Below are positions 17,136 through 25,058 of a stretch of 38,318 nt of DNA, piece by piece. The position numbers and the translations under genes were made by a program. The DNA comes from Deltaproteobacteria bacterium (lineage in GTDB: Bacteria > Desulfobacterota > Desulfuromonadia > Geobacterales > Geobacteraceae): assembly GCA_021848385.1 (NCBI GenBank), contig JAJZUQ010000025.1:1-38318 (forward strand). Direction: 5' to 3'. Under the pieces are notes generated by a model that searched no databases, was not told the origin of the DNA, and saw only the letters and a list, made by a program, of their open reading frames with translations. Numbering within the stretch: the stretch's first letter is position 1; each line of letters starts with the position of its first letter.

Positions 17136-17164
17136 ATAGTATTCCCTTTGCCACAGGCTGTCAA
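17136..17164 (-). promoter_or_regulatory. radA promoter
   Basis: Minus-strand TTGACA (17159-17164) and TACTAT (17136-17141) with an ideal 17-bp spacer. It predicts a transcript starting near 17129, which supports the TTG start at 17107 over a longer reading. Confidence 0.7.
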
Positions 17165-17206
17165 CAAACGCCAGGCGAAGAAAATCCCCGGCAGAGTGTA
17201 TAAAGT

Positions 17207-17236
17207 TTGACAAAGTTTTCGTTACTACGATAAAAT
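17207..17236 (+). promoter_or_regulatory. Promoter of the HEAT / HD-GYP operon
   Basis: TTGACA (17207-17212) and TAAAAT (17231-17236) with an 18-bp spacer, six and five of six matches. It implies a leader of about 48 nt to the ATG at 17291. It is divergent from the radA promoter; the two -35 boxes are about 43 bp apart. Confidence 0.75.
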
Positions 17237-17290
17237 TTGTACTATTGCCCTGTTGAGCACCTGTCGGCTGAGACCAGCCAAGGATCACTT

Positions 17291-18874
17291 ATGACCACGA
17301 CCAAAGAAACACCTCTCAGACTGGTAAAACCGGCTGGCGATGCCGCACAACTGCTGGGGACAGCCCTCACCGATCTTCACAAGGCCCTCAAGGCCCTCAG
17401 TTTCTACCCGGAGGGGCACCCTCTCCGCGCGGAGAATCTGGGCAACGCCCACAGTTCACTGATGCGCCTTCTGGCAGGACAGGAACTGACGTTGCACATC
17501 TCCCGCAAGGGTTTCGTGAACAATGCCGGCGATATCCTCCCTGACATCAGCCCCATGGCCCAATCAGTAGCGAGGGAACTCTTCATCCGCCGCATCCAGC
17601 ACCTCACGTTCCTGGCCGATCTGACCGAAACCGACCTGCAGGCATTCCTCCTGCTTCTTACCCTTGACCATCAGCAGGTGCATGCCTCCGGCGGCATGGA
17701 AAAACTCATGTCTCAGCGCGGTATCACAACCATATGGCCCAACGAGATCGACCTCTCCGTAATCTGGCAGAAACGGCAGGAACTGGAAGAAGCGGATAAA
17801 GAAGACGACATCGAACCCCAGGGGGAGGATCTCGCTCCACCCGAGGCCGAAGAAGAAAGGGAGTATTCCCTCAACGAGTTGTTGTCCATGATGAAAGAAG
17901 AAACGGACGACAACCGTTATCTCCTGTTAGCCCGGACTCTTCTCGGCAAGGCAGAAAACTGCAAGGTCAATGGCGACATGGATCCCCTACTCCCCGTAAT
18001 GCAGGGACTCCTGGAGCAGATTGACGACGGAGCCAGAAGCACCATCCAACGCGAATATGCCGCCTTCACTCTGGAGCAGGTCGCGGCAGGACCAACCACC
18101 GACTTCCTTCTGCAACAGCTGGAACAACGTGACCCATCCAGCTGCGAGATGATTTACCGGGTCATGAGACAGTTGGGGACAAAGGTCGTGTACGTCCTCG
18201 TCCAGCGCCTCTGTATTGCCAACGACCTGCTTGACAGGAAGGCCCTGGCAACAGCCATCGTCAGGATCGGACCGGCAGCGATCCCCCCGTTGGTCGCGAC
18301 ACTGCGGGATGAGCGTTGGTACGTGGTAAGGAACATGGTTACCATCCTGGGCGAAATATGCAGTCAGGAATGCGTGGGAGAGCTGCAAAATGCCGTCATG
18401 CATACTGATCCCCGGGTCAGAAAGGAAACTATCCGGGCACTTCTGAACATCGGCGGCAAAGAAGCGGAATCCACCATCATCGGCATGCTTGATGATCGTG
18501 ACATAACCATCGTCAAACAGGCGATCCTTTCCCTCGGCATCATGAAAAGCCAGCTGGCGTTACAATCACTCATCGGGATTGTCGTCCAGCGCGACCTGTT
18601 CCTGAAGTCGTTGTCCCTGAAAAAGGAGGCCATCCAGGCCCTCGGGCGCATCGGTGACCGGAGAGCCACTTCCCACCTCACAGGACTTCTGCAGAGCTGG
18701 CACTGGTTCGCCTGGCGCCGATGGCAGGAGCTTAAAACTGCCGCAGCCGCAGCACTCGGCCAACTTGGCGATGAAACCGCGATTCCGGCACTGAAATCGC
18801 GGATGTCCGCCAGTGGTGGTCTCGGCAGGGCCTGCAGTGAAGCGCTCGACAATATCGAACGATTGGCAGGATAG
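17291..18874 (+). CDS. HEAT-repeat protein with N-terminal YPxGHP domain
   Basis: A 527-residue soluble protein. Residues ~15-160 form an unnamed domain with ALKALSFYPEGHPLR and an acidic tail (EEADKEDDIEPQGEDLAPPEAEEEREY). The same pattern opens the next gene's protein. Residues ~260-525 are HEAT-like helical repeats of about 30 residues, e.g. IGPAAIPPLVATLRDERWYV and DPRVRKETIRALLNIGG. HEAT repeats bind other proteins, so this is probably a scaffold for the HD-GYP-type neighbour (inference). AAGGA lies 6 nt before ATG 17291; an upstream in-frame start at 17237 falls at the -10 box and is rejected. Only 5 nt separate its stop from the next start. Confidence 0.87.
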   Translation: MTTTKETPLRLVKPAGDAAQLLGTALTDLHKALKALSFYPEGHPLRAENLGNAHSSLMRLLAGQELTLHISRKGFVNNAGDILPDISPMAQSVARELFIRRIQHLTFLADLTETDLQAFLLLLTLDHQQVHASGGMEKLMSQRGITTIWPNEIDLSVIWQKRQELEEADKEDDIEPQGEDLAPPEAEEEREYSLNELLSMMKEETDDNRYLLLARTLLGKAENCKVNGDMDPLLPVMQGLLEQIDDGARSTIQREYAAFTLEQVAAGPTTDFLLQQLEQRDPSSCEMIYRVMRQLGTKVVYVLVQRLCIANDLLDRKALATAIVRIGPAAIPPLVATLRDERWYVVRNMVTILGEICSQECVGELQNAVMHTDPRVRKETIRALLNIGGKEAESTIIGMLDDRDITIVKQAILSLGIMKSQLALQSLIGIVVQRDLFLKSLSLKKEAIQALGRIGDRRATSHLTGLLQSWHWFAWRRWQELKTAAAAALGQLGDETAIPALKSRMSASGGLGRACSEALDNIERLAG

Positions 18875-18879
18875 AACGA

Positions 18880-20217
18880 ATGGGAACCCTTAGCCTACAG
18901 AATGCACAACGACTGACCACTCTCATTTCCGGCGCAACCAAGGGGCTGCATCTCTACCCGGTGGGACATCCGGCAATCATACAGCCATTGCAGCAAATTT
19001 ACGCCGGCTGCCAAGGAATACTTTCATCCTGCAATGAAATTCATATGGGAATCGTCGACGGTATCCTGTTCGTGGAGGAACACCTCTTTGTCACCCCGAC
19101 CCCGGCAGTAACCGAACTAGCTGACCGCTTCGAAGAAAAGCAGATCAACGGCGTCACCATCTGCAGGGGGGTCTCGCAGGAGGAGCTGAGTACTTTCATC
19201 TCCCTTCTGGCACAGAAAGGCACGCCTGGTGCCGAAATCGTCAAGAAACTGGGTGAGTTGCAGATCGCAAGCATTAAGCTGACCGTCAATGAAGAGACGA
19301 ACGAGGCTCTCGAAACCTATGGGGAGTCCCTCGGCGTAATCCGCGACGTCTTAAAGGACATTGAAGAAGGGAGAATCCCCAGCGGCAGCAAGGTGGTCGG
19401 CGTGGTAAAGAAGCTCGTCACTCTCACCATGCAGGACCCGTCAACCATGATTGGCCTGACCATGATTAAGGACTACGACAACTACACCTTCAATCACAGT
19501 GTCAACGTAGGGGTTCTCGCCATGTCCCTTACCGCTTCGCTCGGGTTCGACCAGACAGGCATCGAGGAAGCAGGGGTTGCGGGTTTTCTCCATGACGTAG
19601 GAAAAACACAGGTCGACAAACAGATACTCAACAAACCGGGCAAGCTTTCCGCCGCCGAATTTGATGAAATGAAAAAGCACCCCGAATACGGGGCAAAAAT
19701 CATCAGCGAAATGGAGGGGGTTAGCCCCCAGGTAGCCCAGGCCGTTCTGGGCCATCACATACGAAATAACCGGCTCGGCTATCCTGAATGGGCACGAAAG
19801 CTTCCTTTTGACTCGCTGAGCGAGATTATCGCGGTGTCTGACTGCTACGACGCCATCACCACCCTCAGGGTCTACCAGAATCCCATGAACCCCAAAGCAG
19901 CCCTCGACCAGATAAAGACGCTCGCAGGGAGTTATCTTGACAGCAACATGGTGCAAAGGTTCGTGGAAATGATGGGGAAATATCCGGTAGGGACCCTGGT
20001 CCGGCTCGACAACAACGAGATCGCCCTCGTCGTCAGACCGAATCCTGCCAACCATGATGCACCTATCGTAAAAGTGGTGATTAATGCGGGGGGGGGGATG
20101 GTGGCCGAACCGGCAATGCTACGGCTGGCTGACGAAACGGGCAACCGGTACGCCAACATCGTGGCAGTAGTTGATCCGCTCCTGAAGAACATTGATGTGG
20201 CACGCTATCTCAAATAA
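18880..20217 (+). CDS. HD-GYP-type phosphodiesterase with YPxGHP N-terminal domain
   Basis: A 445-residue protein. Residues ~1-150 match the N-terminus of the preceding HEAT protein (KGLHLYPVGHPAI). The HD-GYP-type domain follows from ~190: FNHSVNVGVLAMSL, HDVGKTQVDKQILNKPGKL, MKKHPEYGAKII, and GHHIRNNRLGYPEW in place of the canonical HHExxDGxGYP. SDCYDAITTLR follows. Canonical HD-GYP enzymes hydrolyse c-di-GMP. Here the HD pair, the HH and GYP are kept, but the Glu, Asp and Gly of the signature are changed, so activity may be altered. A 10-G run (20088-20097) lies in the coding sequence. Translation is probably coupled to the HEAT gene (AGGA inside its end). Confidence 0.88.
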   Translation: MGTLSLQNAQRLTTLISGATKGLHLYPVGHPAIIQPLQQIYAGCQGILSSCNEIHMGIVDGILFVEEHLFVTPTPAVTELADRFEEKQINGVTICRGVSQEELSTFISLLAQKGTPGAEIVKKLGELQIASIKLTVNEETNEALETYGESLGVIRDVLKDIEEGRIPSGSKVVGVVKKLVTLTMQDPSTMIGLTMIKDYDNYTFNHSVNVGVLAMSLTASLGFDQTGIEEAGVAGFLHDVGKTQVDKQILNKPGKLSAAEFDEMKKHPEYGAKIISEMEGVSPQVAQAVLGHHIRNNRLGYPEWARKLPFDSLSEIIAVSDCYDAITTLRVYQNPMNPKAALDQIKTLAGSYLDSNMVQRFVEMMGKYPVGTLVRLDNNEIALVVRPNPANHDAPIVKVVINAGGGMVAEPAMLRLADETGNRYANIVAVVDPLLKNIDVARYLK

Positions 20218-20791
20218 CCGGCAGTTCCCCCAAAGCAAGGGCGGCTGCCTGCCGGGTGGTTGTGTGGGGAGATTGGAGCAGGGAAATGAATTTTTCTTCG
20301 CACTCCGCGGCGCCGATTTTACCGAGGGCCCGCACAGTCTCCGCATCGAGCAGACCATCGCCCGCATCGAGAAAGGGAACCAGCAGCGGGATAAGTGAAG
20401 GGTCCCGGAAATTACCAAGAGCGGCAATAACCTGGGACTGAATGGCGGGACTCGGGTCCTTGAGCTTCTCCACCAAAGGCCCCTTCGCTCCGGGATAGGC
20501 GAGCCGGCCGAGCACCTCAATGGCAGCCGACCTGATGTCCTCTTCGGGCCGGGCAATACAGTACAGGAGCGGCGACAGCACCCTCTCTCCACCGATCTGC
20601 CCCAGTGCGTAGATGGCCTTGACCCTGGTGGCATGATCTCCTTTTTTCAGAAGCTCAAGCACCTCATCCAGACTGCCGATTCCTTCCAGCCGCTCCAGAG
20701 CGTTGGCTGCGGCAAGACGGACATCTTCATCGATGTCCTTCAGCAGTGCTGTCAGCGCGGTTCGCCGTTTTGCTGTTGTCATCGTTTCCAT
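20210..20791 (-). CDS. Small HEAT-repeat protein
   Basis: About 193 residues made almost wholly of five or six HEAT-like repeats (DVRLAAANALERL; TRVKAIYALGQIG; IRSAAIEVLGRLA; IQSQVIAALGNFR; LDAETVRALGKIG; TRQAAALALGEL). No signal peptide or catalytic motif. It is a likely protein-binding scaffold, possibly working with the HEAT/HD-GYP pair it faces. Its stop region overlaps the stop of the HD-GYP-type gene by 8 bp, tail to tail, with no room for a terminator between. Two ATGs (20791 and 20782) are possible; neither has a strong ribosome site. Confidence 0.8.
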   Translation of the reverse strand: METMTTAKRRTALTALLKDIDEDVRLAAANALERLEGIGSLDEVLELLKKGDHATRVKAIYALGQIGGERVLSPLLYCIARPEEDIRSAAIEVLGRLAYPGAKGPLVEKLKDPSPAIQSQVIAALGNFRDPSLIPLLVPFLDAGDGLLDAETVRALGKIGAAECEEKFISLLQSPHTTTRQAAALALGELPVI

Positions 20792-20935
20792 AGCAAGGGC
20801 TATTATTACAAAAAAATAGCGCCAACAACAACATTTAAATTTCCATGCTGCGCGCAAGTCATGGTTCCGCTCCCCCGCTTCGGACCATGAACCGGCACGG
20901 ATGCCCGCCTGGAATGGGAAGAAAGGTTTCTTGTC

Positions 20936-21268
20936 ATGCGGACAAACATCAAGGCAGCCCTCATGTCTGCCTTCGTCTTGCCCGGACTGGGCCAAATATA
21001 CAAGGGAGACCGCCGAAAAGGGATCATCCTTGTCATCCTGGTAAACTTCTTCCTGCTCGCCGCCCTTTGGCTTGTCCTGCAGGGGGTTGGCCAGCTGGTG
21101 CTGGCAACAGGCAGCCGTAGCGGGATCGATGCGGGCCGCGTGATGGAGCAACTTCAACAACATTCGCCGATGGCGCGACTGCTGTTGGCAGGTTTTTTCT
21201 GCCTCTGGATCTACGCCGTCGCCGATGCAGTGCTGGCAAAATGCAACGGTCACTGCGAACCGCCATGA
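20936..21268 (+). CDS. Small membrane protein, TM2/DUF5683-like
   Basis: A 110-residue protein. The N-terminus has SAFVLPGLGQIYKGDRRKGI, the P-G-x-G-Q-x-Y-x-G pattern seen in TM2-type and related small membrane domains. A hydrophobic helix (ILVILVNFFLLAALWLVL) follows and a second lies near the end (LLLAGFFCLWIYAVADAVLA). Both ends are probably cytoplasmic. No catalytic residues are seen and the function of such proteins is unknown. GAAAGG lies about 9 nt upstream of the ATG. It is divergent from the small HEAT gene and followed by a 245-bp gap. Confidence 0.7.
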   Translation: MRTNIKAALMSAFVLPGLGQIYKGDRRKGIILVILVNFFLLAALWLVLQGVGQLVLATGSRSGIDAGRVMEQLQQHSPMARLLLAGFFCLWIYAVADAVLAKCNGHCEPP

Positions 21269-21513
21269 ATTCTGCCGTGCGGAATATTATTTTGACAAAT
21301 CAGTTTCATCTGTGCAATAAAAGTCTATTAAAATCTCCCTGAAACGGTGTATCGCAGCTGCAATGAAACAGTTTCCCGTTGGCTGTCGCCGGTCGATTCC
21401 GCCAGCAAACCAGCGCAGGCCGTATCAGCAAAACGTTATTTCCAAAATCTCCATAAAGATAGATCCACGGAAGATTGCACAGACGAGCATTCGCCGGGAA
21501 TCGAGGTAGTTAC
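21269..21513 (+). other. Intergenic region before the fabH-like gene
   Basis: AT-rich stretch. A perfect TTGACA occurs at 21292-21297, but the best -10 candidates 17-18 bp downstream (CAATAA/AATAAA) are poor. It probably holds the fabH-like promoter, perhaps activator dependent. No small gene or hairpin was recognised. Confidence 0.35.
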
Positions 21514-22494
21514 ATGATATACTCTCACATCCTGTCAACCGGGGGAACAGTCCCCGAAAGAATTGTTCCCAACAGCCACTTCGACTACCTCGTCGAAGAT
21601 GCAGACAACTGGATACTCTCCCGCACCGGGATAAGGGAGCGGCGCTTCGCCGCCGAACATGAAGCAACGTCCGACCTTGCCACCGCAGCGGCCCGGCAGG
21701 CACTGCAACGTGCCTCCCTTTCGGCGGAAGAAATCGACTGCATCATCGTCGGCACCTCCACCGCAGACATGATCCTCCCCTCTACCGCCTGCATGGTACA
21801 GAAGAACATCGGTGCAAAGAACGCCTTCGCCTTCGACATGAACGCCGTCTGCAGCAGCTTCGTATTTGCCGTGGAGACCGCAGACAGCTTCATCCGGTCA
21901 GGCAAGTACAAGAAAGTTCTCGTCATCGGCGCCGACACCTATTCCAAGATTCTCGACTTTCAGGACAAGACCACCTGCCCCCTGTTTGGCGATGGTGCCG
22001 GGGCCATGATCCTGGGAGCCTCGCCGGAGAAGAAAGGCATTCTTCAAAGCCTCGTCATGAGCGACGGCAACGGCTGGGAACTGATCCAGGTCCCCTCGTC
22101 CGGCTCCCGCAAGCCGGTAACTGCCGAGACTATTTCCGCCCGGGAGAATACCTTCAAGATGGCGGGCAAAAGCGTGTTTGTCTTTGCCACCGACATCATA
22201 CCCAAGATCATTGAGGAGCTTACCCAGCGGGCCGGCATAACCCCCGACCAGCTTGACCATATCATCCCTCACCAGGCAAACCTCAGAATCATCGATTTCA
22301 TCTCCAAAAAGACGGGCATCCCGAAGGAGCGCTTTCTCCTCAACCTGGACCGCTATGGGAATACCGCCGCTGCGTCCGTGGGACTCGCCCTTGACGAGAA
22401 CCTGCAGAACGGCACCATCAAGCCGGGCCAGCTTGTCCTCATGATGGGGTTCGGCGGCGGACTTTCCTGGGGAGGGATGCTTCTCCAGTTCTGA
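21514..22494 (+). CDS. 3-oxoacyl-ACP synthase III (FabH family)
   Basis: KAS III condenses acetyl-CoA or another acyl-CoA with malonyl-ACP to start fatty acid synthesis. The 326-residue protein has the family length and the full Cys-His-Asn triad: Cys113 in NAVCSSF, His in IIPHQANLR, and Asn in YGNTAAASVGLAL. The N-terminal TGIRERRFA and C-terminal MGFGGGLSWG loops are also typical. GAGGT 6 nt upstream supports ATG 21514 over an in-frame ATG at 21475. It is not next to plsX, fabD, fabG or acpP, where the primary fabH usually sits. It may therefore be a second KAS III for a branched-chain or special starter, and no gene symbol is given. Confidence 0.92.
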   Translation: MIYSHILSTGGTVPERIVPNSHFDYLVEDADNWILSRTGIRERRFAAEHEATSDLATAAARQALQRASLSAEEIDCIIVGTSTADMILPSTACMVQKNIGAKNAFAFDMNAVCSSFVFAVETADSFIRSGKYKKVLVIGADTYSKILDFQDKTTCPLFGDGAGAMILGASPEKKGILQSLVMSDGNGWELIQVPSSGSRKPVTAETISARENTFKMAGKSVFVFATDIIPKIIEELTQRAGITPDQLDHIIPHQANLRIIDFISKKTGIPKERFLLNLDRYGNTAAASVGLALDENLQNGTIKPGQLVLMMGFGGGLSWGGMLLQF

Positions 22495-22518
22495 CTTCGA
22501 CACCAGCTGCATTTCACG

Positions 22519-22555
22519 AAAAAGCGCAACCGGCACTATCCCGGCTGCGCTTTTT
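22519..22555. terminator. Bidirectional terminator between convergent genes
   Basis: A stem of AAAAAGCGCA against TGCGCTTTTT with an inner CCGG/CCGG pairing lies between the convergent fabH-like and methyltransferase genes. A/T runs at both ends suit termination from either side. Confidence 0.85.
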
Positions 22556-22560
22556 CCGTT

Positions 22561-23634
22561 TCACTCCAAGCCTTTGACCCCGACTATCCCTTCCTCCGCA
22601 GGGAGAAGACGCAGGCCGCATCCCGCCAGAAGCCTCCGCAGGTCATCACGGCAAATCCGTTTTTTCCATCCACCGTGGAACCGGTCGGAGGCGAGCAGGA
22701 TGCCGCCGGGCTCGAGCCGCGCCGCGAGGTTGGCAACCGCTGCCGCCAGCGGCTGCTCCTCATGGAGGAACGGCCCACCCAACAGACCATTGCAGACGAT
22801 GACCCCATAGCCGGGGCCGGCAGCACTGCCGTCGACAGCCAGGTCACCCCGCTCGAAAGAGAGGCGTTTCGCGGGAAACGTCGCCATGAGAGCCGTCACC
22901 CGGCATCGAAATCCCGCCTGACGGGCCGGATCATGGGGAAAGTAGCCATGGGCGCCGGCAAACAGCTCCAGCGGCTCCAGAGTCACACCGTCGACCAGCC
23001 AGTCACTCCGCCCGGCCAGCGATTCGTGTACAAGCCGGGCAAGTTCGTAGGTCCCTTCGCCGGTGCCGCAGGCCGCGTCCAGGCAACGCACCACCCCATT
23101 GGACGGGATCTGCGAGTGAGACAGCCAGCGCCGGAGAAACTTCCCCTGTTCGGGATAACGGTCGAAGCCGCACCCGTAACGAGACGGCAGGAAAACCCGC
23201 CAGAGGAAACGGCGACGCTCCTCACCATCGTCGAGAAGTTCTCGCAGGAGCCGGCCCGGGTTGGGGTGACCAATAACCGGCTGCAGCTGGCCGAGGAGAT
23301 CCGGCCAGGTGGCCGCAGTGCGGATAGCGGATCCCTCCAGCACCGGTGCTACCCGCAACGACCGGACAATCAGCCGTTCCAGGGCGCGGCCGATTTCCGC
23401 AACCGGGAGGTACTGCTCCGCGAAGCTCCGCATATCGTGGGTCAGGATGAGCCCCGGCGCCCACATGCCGTGGGGTGAGCAGGCAGCATACACGCGGAAC
23501 CGTTCAGTCAAACGGGTACAACGCCGCTCAAGGTCATGATCGCTGAGCGGCCCGGAGACCAGCAGCCGCTTTAGACGCGAACTAACGGTATCTTCATCGA
23601 ACGAGGGGGCATATCGAAGCTGAATCCGGTTCAT
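22561..23634 (-). CDS. SAM-dependent methyltransferase, CheR-like
   Basis: A 357-residue protein. The second half holds a class I methyltransferase fold: motif I CLDAACGTGEGTYELA near residue 190, the acidic region VDGVTLEPLELF, FERGDLAV (motif III-like), and VIVCNGLLGGPFLHEE in the position where CheR proteins have their catalytic NxxxY region. ARLEPGGILLASDRFHG is the usual post-motif segment. The first ~150 residues are helical and unassigned. CheR enzymes methylate chemoreceptor glutamates; no chemoreceptor is nearby, so the substrate is open. ATG 23634 gives MNRIQLRYAPSF but has no good Shine-Dalgarno; a longer in-frame start exists at 23718 with an unnatural extension. Confidence 0.75.
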   Translation of the reverse strand: MNRIQLRYAPSFDEDTVSSRLKRLLVSGPLSDHDLERRCTRLTERFRVYAACSPHGMWAPGLILTHDMRSFAEQYLPVAEIGRALERLIVRSLRVAPVLEGSAIRTAATWPDLLGQLQPVIGHPNPGRLLRELLDDGEERRRFLWRVFLPSRYGCGFDRYPEQGKFLRRWLSHSQIPSNGVVRCLDAACGTGEGTYELARLVHESLAGRSDWLVDGVTLEPLELFAGAHGYFPHDPARQAGFRCRVTALMATFPAKRLSFERGDLAVDGSAAGPGYGVIVCNGLLGGPFLHEEQPLAAAVANLAARLEPGGILLASDRFHGGWKKRICRDDLRRLLAGCGLRLLPAEEGIVGVKGLE

Positions 23635-23733
23635 CCGGCGATTGTAGCCACAATCAGCGGCCGTTGGAAGTGGAAAAGCATCCCATCGCCTGACAGCTTG
23701 AGCCTTCCTTCCGGGCATGATAGAGTACGAAAC

Positions 23734-24063
23734 ATGTTACTTCTTGCCCGGCTCCATTTCTCCCTGCTCATTGTCCGCCATGCGCTGGTTCCCGTCAGTT
23801 CCCTTGCCGGCAGGCAACCGCCGTCCCCTGCCCGGCAGGAGAATCCCCACCTGGTGCCTCGGCAGGTGACTGCGATCGAACTTGCATGGCTGTTTGCAAA
23901 CCTCCAGAGCGCCCTCGACGACGCCGGCAATCTTTCTCTTTTTTTCCCCGGAGCACTCCCCCTGGCTGCACCGTTTCTCCTCTTCCGCCTGAAGCGGCAA
24001 GGGTACTCCACTTGTCGTGTAACTGCCGGCAGAGATGGTCTCTTGCTGACTGCCTCACGGTAG
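23734..24063 (+). CDS. Hypothetical protein
   Basis: A 109-residue reading frame, divergent from the methyltransferase gene. Third codon positions are mostly G or C, unlike the other frames here, which favours coding. The sequence has a middle part VTAIELAWLFANLQSALDD and an end YSTCRVTAGRDGLLLTAS, without recognisable motifs. A weak AGAG lies 8 nt before the ATG. A small hypothetical or an over-called frame are both possible. Confidence 0.4.
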   Translation: MLLLARLHFSLLIVRHALVPVSSLAGRQPPSPARQENPHLVPRQVTAIELAWLFANLQSALDDAGNLSLFFPGALPLAAPFLLFRLKRQGYSTCRVTAGRDGLLLTASR

Positions 24064-24155
24064 GTCTTGACATCACCTACGCACAAACGACAGGGGGCAG
24101 CCGGGAATTCCCCGGCCGCCCCCTGAATGTTCTTCATGCAACTGCATGGCCTGTT

Positions 24156-24479
24156 TTACTTGACGTCTGGTTTGCCCCCATCGACAGGGGAGCTGAACAC
24201 CTTCTGCCCCCTGAAATGCCCCATTACCTGCCGCTCCTGCTCGGTAAGGACCACCCCCTTCTGCTCCATCCGGCGCAGAATCCTGTCCATATCCCGCCGT
24301 TCGGCGGCAGCAGCTTCGATGCGCTGACGGTTATGACAGACGAGACACTTCTCCTCGATGACCTTCAACTCCTGCTGGTGCAGCTTGACTCCCCGCACGT
24401 CCTCTCCGGCAACGACCGTTCCGGCAAAGACCGCAAGCAGTAGTGCCGCGGGACCTATGACATGACCGATGCGATCCAT
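24156..24479 (-). CDS. Small periplasmic monohaem c-type cytochrome
   Basis: A 107-residue protein with a signal peptide (HVIGPAALLLAVFAGTVVAG) and a single haem-binding CLVCH near residue 45, preceded by VIEEKC and followed by NRQRIEAAAAERRDMDRILRRMEQKG. There is a Met in the helix beyond the haem (VMGHFRG) that could be the axial ligand. This layout is that of small periplasmic electron carriers. Its ATG overlaps the stop of the ferritin-like gene (TAATG), so the two are translationally coupled. The electron partner is unknown. Confidence 0.85.
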   Translation of the reverse strand: MDRIGHVIGPAALLLAVFAGTVVAGEDVRGVKLHQQELKVIEEKCLVCHNRQRIEAAAAERRDMDRILRRMEQKGVVLTEQERQVMGHFRGQKVFSSPVDGGKPDVK

Positions 24480-24976
24480 TATTCCCTCACATAGGTGTCC
24501 TGATCAGACTTGTCCACCATCTTCATCACGTGCATGTACTCGTCTTCGATCATGTCGTAGTGGTTCTGGGTCTCCCTGATCACCTGCTCGAACACCTTCC
24601 GGACCAGCGGGTCAACGATGTCCTTTACCAGGTGGGTATACTGGTCGATGCACGCTTTCTCTTCCTTAAGGGCAATCTCCAGCGCCTTCTGCTCGTGGAC
24701 ATCCTCATTGATCGCTTTCTCCAGCGCCAGATAGGTGGCCGACTTCTTATCGGGCGGGGACTCCAGGTAGCTCTTCAGGTCTCCGAACTCGCTCCCCCGG
24801 TAATGGTCAAAGAAAGCTTTAAGATGGCCGACCTCTTCGTTGGCCAGAAGGTCGAAGACCTTCTTTGCCCGCTCATTCCGGGTAGCAGCACCCGCCCGGC
24901 GGTAAAAGTCCATGCTGTCCTTCTCTCCCTGGATGGCAAGCTTCAGCGCTTCCTGCATCGAGTATTCTTTTCCCAT
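24479..24976 (-). CDS. Ferritin-like / rubrerythrin diiron-domain protein
   Basis: A 165-residue four-helix protein with two copies of an E...ExxH pattern: AIQGEKDSMDFYRRAG then NEEVGHLKAFFDHY, and LKEEKACIDQYTHLV then IRETQNHYDMIEDEY. These provide the ligands of a rubrerythrin-type diiron site. There is no rubredoxin domain, so electrons must come from elsewhere, perhaps the coupled cytochrome. Roles in peroxide reduction or iron handling are typical of the family. GGAGG 8 nt upstream supports the ATG. It is separated by 82 bp of AT-rich DNA from tcdA. Confidence 0.85.
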   Translation of the reverse strand: MGKEYSMQEALKLAIQGEKDSMDFYRRAGAATRNERAKKVFDLLANEEVGHLKAFFDHYRGSEFGDLKSYLESPPDKKSATYLALEKAINEDVHEQKALEIALKEEKACIDQYTHLVKDIVDPLVRKVFEQVIRETQNHYDMIEDEYMHVMKMVDKSDQDTYVRE

Positions 24977-25058
24977 GATCCGTTCCTCCCCGCTTAATTA
25001 ATTACAATTCGATTTTGTAAAAAGTGTATCGGAAAATAAAACGGGGTCAACGGCGGGA

